Source: Streptomyces gardneri (GTDB lineage: Bacteria > Actinomycetota > Actinomycetes > Streptomycetales > Streptomycetaceae). Taken from it: a stretch of 64,000 nucleotides of DNA. The notes under the pieces were generated by a model. That model made no database searches. It worked only from the letters and a program-made list of their open reading frames with translations, and had not been told where the DNA came from. The stretch covers positions 1 to 64,000 of the forward strand of contig NZ_BJMN01000048.1 in the NCBI RefSeq assembly GCF_006539185.1, written 5' to 3'. A program made the position numbers and the translations under genes. This document shows positions 59,370 through 64,000 of the stretch, piece after piece; positions within the stretch are counted from its first letter, which is position 1, and every line of letters begins with the position of its first letter.

Positions 59370-59658
59370 GCGGGAAGGCGCCGAAGGCGCGCTCGACCTG
59401 CTCGCGGAGGCCGAGCGGGTCCACGGCAAGGACTTCGCGGACTTCCTGGACAAGAACTACGAGCCGGTCGACCCGCTGTTCCGGCTGGCCGAGCAGACCA
59501 GCGTCGTCCTCCTCAACGGCGGCGGCTTCGACGGCCCCGAGTGGTCCGTCCGCGTCTCCCTGGCCAACCTCGACGACCTGGACTACCTGAAGATCGGCCA
59601 CCACCTGCGGGCGATCTTCGACGACTACGCCGACGAGTGGAAGGCCGCGCGGGCGTAG
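59370..59658 (+). pseudogene. asdA: aspartate 4-decarboxylase 3' remnant (asdA)
   Basis: In a different frame from the antiporter remnant, about 95 residues match the C-terminus of bifunctional aspartate aminotransferase/4-decarboxylase: FADFLDKNYEPVDPLFRLAEQTSVVLLNGGGFDGPEWSVRVSLANL...KIGHHLRAIFDDYADEW. There is no own start or ribosome site. The N-terminal 430 or so residues, including the PLP lysine, are gone. A single deletion could have joined aspT to the asdA tail. Confidence 0.78.
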
Positions 59659-59687
59659 GGCGCCCCTCGCGAGGTCGACGTCCGACA

Positions 59688-59727
59688 GCCGCCAGCGTGC
59701 TCCGCCCCCGGCGATCACGCTGGCGGC
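59688..59727. repeat. 12-bp inverted repeat before SnoaL-like gene
   Basis: GCCGCCAGCGTG (59688-59699) with its complement at 59716-59727, 16-nt spacer. The right arm ends exactly at the ATG of the next gene, which lacks a ribosome site. May be an operator or a translation-controlling hairpin. Confidence 0.55.
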
Positions 59728-60252
59728 ATGACGACTACCTCCACCACCGACACCACTGGCACTACTGGCACTACTGGCACTACTGGCACCGCTGGCAAAA
59801 CTGGCACTACTGGCACCGCAGCGGACTCGGCGGCCGTCCTGACCGGTATGTACGCGGCGGAGGCCGCCTATCTTGCGGCCGGAGGCCCCGGCCAGGCCTC
59901 CTTCGCCCCGCTCGCTCCCTACTTCGCGCCCGACGTCGTCCTCCACCAGGCCGCCGCCCTGCCGTACGGCGGGACCTGGCGCGGGCACGCGGGCCTGGAG
60001 CGCTTCTTCCTCGCGATGAGCCGGGTGTGGGAGTCCTTCGACATGACGGAGCAGGAGTTCCTCGCCACGGGCGCGACCGCCGTGGTCCTCACGCGCGTAC
60101 GGGCCCGCGCCCGCGCCACCGGCCGCGAGCTGACCTTCCCGATCCTGCAGACGATCACCGTGCGGGACGGCCGGATCGCCGAGGTCCGCCCCTTCTACTG
60201 GGACACCGCGGCGATCGCCGACGCCTGCGCCGTACGGCCGACGGCCGGGTAG
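59728..60252 (+). CDS. SnoaL/NTF2-like fold protein with Thr-Gly repeat N-terminus
   Basis: 174 residues. The first 30 or so are TTG(T/A) repeats coded by a 9-bp tandem repeat (ACTGGCACT units, about 59755-59820). Then comes a SnoaL-like domain (about 35-165; YFAPDVVLHQAAALPYGGTWRGHAGLERFFLAM...ITVRDGRIAEVRPFYWD). No signal. Ligand or activity unknown. It starts immediately after an inverted repeat and without a Shine-Dalgarno. Confidence 0.72.
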   Translation: MTTTSTTDTTGTTGTTGTTGTAGKTGTTGTAADSAAVLTGMYAAEAAYLAAGGPGQASFAPLAPYFAPDVVLHQAAALPYGGTWRGHAGLERFFLAMSRVWESFDMTEQEFLATGATAVVLTRVRARARATGRELTFPILQTITVRDGRIAEVRPFYWDTAAIADACAVRPTAG

Positions 60253-60256
60253 GGGT

Positions 60257-60300
60257 GCGCGCCCCGGCCTGGGGGTGGGGTGGCTCCGGCCGGGGCGCGC
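60257..60300. terminator. bidirectional hairpin
   Basis: A 13-bp stem GCGCGCCCCGGCC (60257-60269) with its complement at 60288-60300, between the convergent SnoaL-like and chitinase genes. Confidence 0.8.
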
Positions 60301-60325
60301 GGTGTGGGGGGCCTGCGGGGCCTGC

Positions 60326-61864
60326 CTACTTGTAGGCGGCGAAGGCCTTCGTGAAGGCCAGGGGTGCCTGGAGGATCGACGAGCAGGTGGCGTCGGCGTG
60401 GTTCACGGCGCCGCCCGCGCACTGCTTGTCACGGGTCGAGGACCACATCGAGAGCCAGCCGATCCCCTTCGACCTCGCGAAGTCGACGAGCTGCGTGGCG
60501 TCGTCGACCTTGAAGATCTCGGTCGTGACGTCGTTGACGCCGATCATCGGGGTGACGGCGACGGCCTTCCAGGCGGCCGCGTCGGAGAGCCCGAGGACTC
60601 CCTTGACCTGGGCCTGGGTCGCGGTCGCGGCCTGGATCGCGTACGTGCCCATGTCCGCGCTGTACGCCGGGCCGTAGTCCATCGCCATGATGTTGACGGC
60701 GTCGACGCGGACCCCGTTCTTCTTCGCGTCGGCGAGCAGGGCCACGCCCGGCTGTGTCAGACCCTCGGGCATGACGGGCAGGGTGAAGGAGACGTTCAGG
60801 CCCGGGTGGGTCTTCTGGAGCTGGGCGATCGCCTGGGAGCGGCGGGTGTTGGCGGCCGTGTCCGGCAGGGCGGCGCCCTCGACGTCGAAGTCGACCTTGG
60901 TCAGCTTGTACTGGTCGATGACCTTGCCGTACGCGGCGGCGAGCGCCGAGGAGGACGAGCAGTTCAGGGCCAGCTCGTGGCCGGCGGCGCCGCCGAAGGA
61001 GACGCGGACGTCACCGCCCTTGGCGCGCAGGGCGCCGATCTGGGCCGCGACCCTGTCGTTCGCGAGGTCGGTGACCCCGCCCCAGAGCGGGGCGCAGGCG
61101 CCGCCGGAGGTGATGAAGGCGAGGTTGAACTCCTTCACTCCGGTGGCGTCGGCGGTCGCGAGCAGGTCGTACGCCGGGTAGAGCGAGGTGTCGACGTACG
61201 GGGCGTACTTGGCGGCGCCGACGGGGCTGCCGGTGGCCGTCGCGGTGGGGGTCGGGGTGGGCGGCGCCGTGGTGGTGGTGGCGGTGGCCGTCGGGGTCGG
61301 CTTCACCGTGGCGGTCGCGGTCGCCGAGGCGGTGGCGGTCGGGGTGGGCTTCGCGGTGGCCGTCGCCGAGGGGGAGGCGGTCGCGGTCGGCTGCTCGGTG
61401 GGGCGCCCGCTGGGGGTGGGGGCGGGGCCTCCGGCGGAGCAGGCGGCCTTGTTGATGAGGCAGCCGGTCGGGTCGCCCGCCGTGCCCGCGGCGGAGGTCA
61501 CGAAGCCGACGGTGACGGACTGGCCGGGGCCGAGCTGCCTGTTCCAGCTCGCGGGCTTCACGGTGACGTGGCCGCCGGAGACGGTGTGCTCGCCGTTCCA
61601 GAGGGAGCCGATGGTCGTCCCGGCCGGGAGGTCGAACTCCAGGGTCCAGTCGGACTGGGCGGCCGTTGTCTCGTTGGTGACGACGTACTGGCCGGTGTAG
61701 CCGCCGGTCCAGGCGCTGGTCCGGGTGTACGCGGCGCCGACGGCGGCGGCCTGCGCGGTCCCGCCGAGCGCGAAGGCGACGCCTCCGACGATCGCGGCCG
61801 CGACGACGGCTCCGACGGCCTTGGTCCTGGTGCTCGCCCTGCGCCGGTGCGAACTGGTGCCCAT
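60326..61864 (-). CDS. secreted chitinase GH18 with N-terminal CBM2
   Basis: 512 residues: signal/anchor (RTKAVGAVVAAAIVGGVAFALGGTAQA); CBM2 (about 41-140); a Thr/Pro/Ala linker (about 145-215, repeats of TATATxKPTPT); and GH18 barrel (about 218-512). The catalytic motif is DFDVEG with Asp325, Asp327 and Glu329. Chitobiose release by substrate-assisted catalysis is expected. ATG 61864. The upstream longer frame has no start signal. Genes for GlcNAc release (GH20, GH3) are also in the window. Confidence 0.93.
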   Translation of the reverse strand: MGTSSHRRRASTRTKAVGAVVAAAIVGGVAFALGGTAQAAAVGAAYTRTSAWTGGYTGQYVVTNETTAAQSDWTLEFDLPAGTTIGSLWNGEHTVSGGHVTVKPASWNRQLGPGQSVTVGFVTSAAGTAGDPTGCLINKAACSAGGPAPTPSGRPTEQPTATASPSATATAKPTPTATASATATATVKPTPTATATTTTAPPTPTPTATATGSPVGAAKYAPYVDTSLYPAYDLLATADATGVKEFNLAFITSGGACAPLWGGVTDLANDRVAAQIGALRAKGGDVRVSFGGAAGHELALNCSSSSALAAAYGKVIDQYKLTKVDFDVEGAALPDTAANTRRSQAIAQLQKTHPGLNVSFTLPVMPEGLTQPGVALLADAKKNGVRVDAVNIMAMDYGPAYSADMGTYAIQAATATQAQVKGVLGLSDAAAWKAVAVTPMIGVNDVTTEIFKVDDATQLVDFARSKGIGWLSMWSSTRDKQCAGGAVNHADATCSSILQAPLAFTKAFAAYK

Positions 61865-62026
61865 CGCGTGCCTGCCTCTGTGTGCCGGGTGTGGGGGTGT
61901 GGTGCGGCAGCACGCTAGCGACTGGGAAACGGACAAAAGGCCATGAGCGGACCGGGGTTGGGATTCTTAGGCTCCGCTTAAGGAAGGCATCGGAACCACG
62001 AAAGGTTCGGCCCGCTCGGCCACGGC

Positions 62027-63436
62027 TCAGGCGTCGGCGGCGCGCCGGGTGCCCGTGCCGCCGCGGCGGCGGCGGGCCGGGCGGCGGCCGCGGCGGCCCG
62101 CCGTGGCGCCCGTGCGGCGCTCGTCGAGCCCGATCCAGACGCGGACCTCGGTGCCGCCGAGGACGGAGTGCCCGATGGCGACGTCTCCCCCGGTGGCCTC
62201 CGCCATCCGCCGCACGATGTCCAGGCCGAGGCCCGTGGAGCCGGGCCTGCCGCCGCTGTTGCCGCGGGCCAGGGCGGCGGCGGGGTCGGCGATGCCGGCG
62301 CCCGCGTCGGAGACCAGGACGATGACGGCGTCGTCGCCGTTGTGGAGGTCGATGGAGAAGGCGGTGCCCTCGGGGGTGTGCCGGAAGACGTTGCCGAGCA
62401 GGGCGTCGAGGGCGGCGACGAGTTCGGGTCGGGCCACCGGGATGCGTACGGGACGCTCGACGCCCGCGACCCGCACCCGCCGGCCCTCGTCCTCGGCGAG
62501 CGCCGACCAGAAGTCCATCCGCGCGCGGACCACTTCGGCGGCGTCGCAGCCCGCGCCGGGCCCGGTCGCCTGGGTCTGCGGCTTCGCCTCCCGGGCGGTG
62601 CGGATGATGATGTCGACCTCGCGCTCCAGCTGTTCGACCGCGGCCCGGGTCTGCTCGGCGGCGGGGCCGGAGCCGAGCGAGGCCGCGTTGAGCCGCAGCA
62701 CCGTCAGCGGGGTGCGGAGCCGGTGGGAGAGGTCGGCGGCGAGCTCGCGCTCGTTGGCGAGGAGCTGGACGACCTGGTCGGCCATCGAGTTGAAGGCGAC
62801 GGCCGCCGACTTGAGCTCCGGCGGGCCCTCCTCGGGCACCCGCGCGCCGAGCCGGCCCTCGCCGAGGTCGTGGGCGGCGCCCGCGAGCCGCTGGGCGGGC
62901 CGAACCATGCGGACGCCGAGCCGGTCGGCGACGGCGACGGAGCCGACGATCAGGGCGATGCCGACACCGGCCAGGACCAGCCAGGCGGTGGCGACACCGT
63001 TGCTGACCTCGCCCTCGGGGACGAAGAGTTCGACGACGGCGACCTGACCGCTGCTGAGCGCGGTGGGCTGGAGCAGCGCGAAGCCGCCGGGCACCTCGGC
63101 GATGGAGGCCCGGCCGAGCCTGCGGGTGGCCGCGAGCTCCTCGGCGTCGGCCCTGCGGGTGCCGATCTCCAGGGCGGTGCCGTCCGGCTCGCCGGCGGGC
63201 ACGTGCACGGCGAGCCGTCCGGCGGCCCCGTCCTCGGTGGTGGCGACGGCCTTGTCCAGCTCCTGGCGGTCGGTGGTGATCGCGAGGACGGGGGCGAGCC
63301 CGGAGGCCCGCCGCTCGGCGTTGGAGAAGGCCCGGTCGCGGGCCATCTCCTTGACGACGAGCCCGAGGGGCACGGCGAAGGCGACGACGACCATCACGGT
63401 GACGGCCAGGGACACCTTGACGAGCGCCCACCTCAC
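62027..63436 (-). CDS. two-component sensor histidine kinase
   Basis: 469 residues: helix 1 (about 8-28), extracellular sensor (30-148), helix 2 (150-170), HAMP (172-225), HisKA with His238 (ELAADLSHRLRTPL), and HATPase with N-box NVFRHTPEG, DAGAGI and GSTGLGLDIVRRMAE. The C-terminal tail is strongly basic (RRGRRPARRRRGG). GTG at 63436 overlaps the response regulator stop (GTGA). Signal unknown. Confidence 0.93.
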   Translation of the reverse strand: MRWALVKVSLAVTVMVVVAFAVPLGLVVKEMARDRAFSNAERRASGLAPVLAITTDRQELDKAVATTEDGAAGRLAVHVPAGEPDGTALEIGTRRADAEELAATRRLGRASIAEVPGGFALLQPTALSSGQVAVVELFVPEGEVSNGVATAWLVLAGVGIALIVGSVAVADRLGVRMVRPAQRLAGAAHDLGEGRLGARVPEEGPPELKSAAVAFNSMADQVVQLLANERELAADLSHRLRTPLTVLRLNAASLGSGPAAEQTRAAVEQLEREVDIIIRTAREAKPQTQATGPGAGCDAAEVVRARMDFWSALAEDEGRRVRVAGVERPVRIPVARPELVAALDALLGNVFRHTPEGTAFSIDLHNGDDAVIVLVSDAGAGIADPAAALARGNSGGRPGSTGLGLDIVRRMAEATGGDVAIGHSVLGGTEVRVWIGLDERRTGATAGRRGRRPARRRRGGTGTRRAADA

Positions 63437-64000
63437 GGCTGCGACTCCCGGGGCGGCTCCAGCTTCACGCCCACCCCGCGCAGGGTGTGCAGATAGCGGG
63501 GCCTGGCGGCCGTTTCACCCAACTTCCGCCGCAGCCATGACAAATGTACGTCGATGGTCTGGTCGTCCCCGTAGGACTGCTGCCACACCTCGGCGAGCAG
63601 CTCCTTGCGCGGGACGACCACACCGGGCCGCCCGGCGAGGAAGGCGAGCAGGTCGAACTCGCGCCGAGTGAGGTCCAACGGCGCCCCGTCCAGCTCCGCC
63701 TGACGGCGCAGCGGATCGACGGTGAGGCCGCCGACCCGGATGACGCGGGGCGGCGGCGCCTCGCCCGCGGCGGACCGCGCCCGGCGCAGGACGGCCGCCA
63801 TGCGGGCCGAGAGGTGGTCCACCGAGAAGGGCTTCACGAGGTAGTCGTCCGCGCCGGCGTGGAGGAGCCGCACGATCTCGGCCTCGTCGTCCCGGGCGGT
63901 CGCGATGATCACCGGTACGTCGGTGATTCCGCGCAGCATCTTGAGCGCCTCGGACCCGTCCAGGTCGGGCAGTCCGAGGTCCAGGATGACCACGTCGAAA
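63433..64000 (-). CDS. OmpR-family response regulator (5' end beyond window)
   Basis: The receiver part (…VVILDLGLPDLDGSEALKML; phospho-acceptor Asp in ILDLG; Lys in DDYLVKPF) and the winged-helix C-terminus (LTRREFDLLAFLAGRPG...VDVHLSWLRRKLGE) are both present. The gene runs off the window, so the N-terminus is missing. It is coupled to the histidine kinase by a 4-nt overlap. Confidence 0.93.
   Translation of the reverse strand, partial: FDVVILDLGLPDLDGSEALKMLRGITDVPVIIATARDDEAEIVRLLHAGADDYLVKPFSVDHLSARMAAVLRRARSAAGEAPPPRVIRVGGLTVDPLRRQAELDGAPLDLTRREFDLLAFLAGRPGVVVPRKELLAEVWQQSYGDDQTIDVHLSWLRRKLGETAARPRYLHTLRGVGVKLEPPRESQP

Noticed and set aside
58993..59658. A separate 221-codon gene overlapping the aspT remnant
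   Set aside because: Only its last 95 codons show protein homology (asdA tail). The upstream part is a shadow of the aspT frame and lacks a start.
59750..59825. Possible CRISPR or VNTR-like array
   Set aside because: The 9-bp units lie inside a coding frame and have no spacers; a simple coding microsatellite, not CRISPR.
61865..62026. DasR or chitinase-type direct repeats before the GH18 gene
   Set aside because: I searched by eye for TGGTCTAGACCA-like and 12-bp chitinase repeats and saw no convincing match.

Overview
The window looks like the chromosome core of a Streptomyces species. Evidence: very high G+C with strong third-position bias, a complete desferrioxamine cluster (desEFABCD) with two iron boxes, adpA carrying a rare TTA leucine codon next to ornA, many Tat/Sec-exported polysaccharide hydrolases, and solute importers without their own ATPase. 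From memory the gene order resembles S. coelicolor SCO2758 to about SCO2800. The window has no rRNA, no CRISPR array and no integrase or prophage.

Left part (1-21.9 kb): a P-loop kinase-like protein; a secreted GH3 (NagZ-type) glycosidase; a secreted S37 tripeptidyl aminopeptidase; a TetR regulator with two palindromic operators in front of two small membrane proteins (DUF1772, DUF4267); a fused heterodimer-type ABC exporter; a ThDP enzyme and an agmatinase-family gene facing a PucR regulator; an HTH-transmembrane sensor-like protein; an acyl-CoA dehydrogenase/TesB thioesterase pair; and a CDF transporter whose start codon lies in a palindrome.

Middle (21.9-35.7 kb): a TetR regulator faces a leucine/isovalerate operon (methylcrotonyl-CoA carboxylase beta and alpha, HMG-CoA lyase, AcdH) across two matching operators. 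Then come desE-desF and desA-desB-desC-desD. Each unit has its own iron box, and a strong hairpin separates them.

Right part (35.7-64 kb): lipoprotein and membrane hypotheticals; a GH20 hexosaminidase with a DasR-like site; a second-type GlmS; a YaaH-family transporter; a universal stress protein; adpA; a MITE-like repeat inserted just upstream of ornA; tRNA-His; and a large secreted DNRLRE protein with a toxin-like DUF6973 C-terminus, coupled by a 4-nt overlap to a small membrane protein (possible toxin-immunity pair). Next are a xyloglucanase (GH74-CBM2)/xylanase (GH10-CBM2) operon with a perfect CebR operator, opposite a sugar ABC importer lacking an ATPase; a decayed aspT-asdA locus; a SnoaL-like protein; a CBM2-GH18 chitinase; and a two-component system whose response regulator runs off the window.

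Functional themes are extracellular polymer breakdown and uptake, amino-acid and branched-chain acyl-CoA catabolism, iron acquisition, and developmental control. The most unusual items are the DUF6973 pair, the miniature inverted-repeat element (a full copy, a 3' fragment and an internally shortened copy), and the aspT-asdA fossil.
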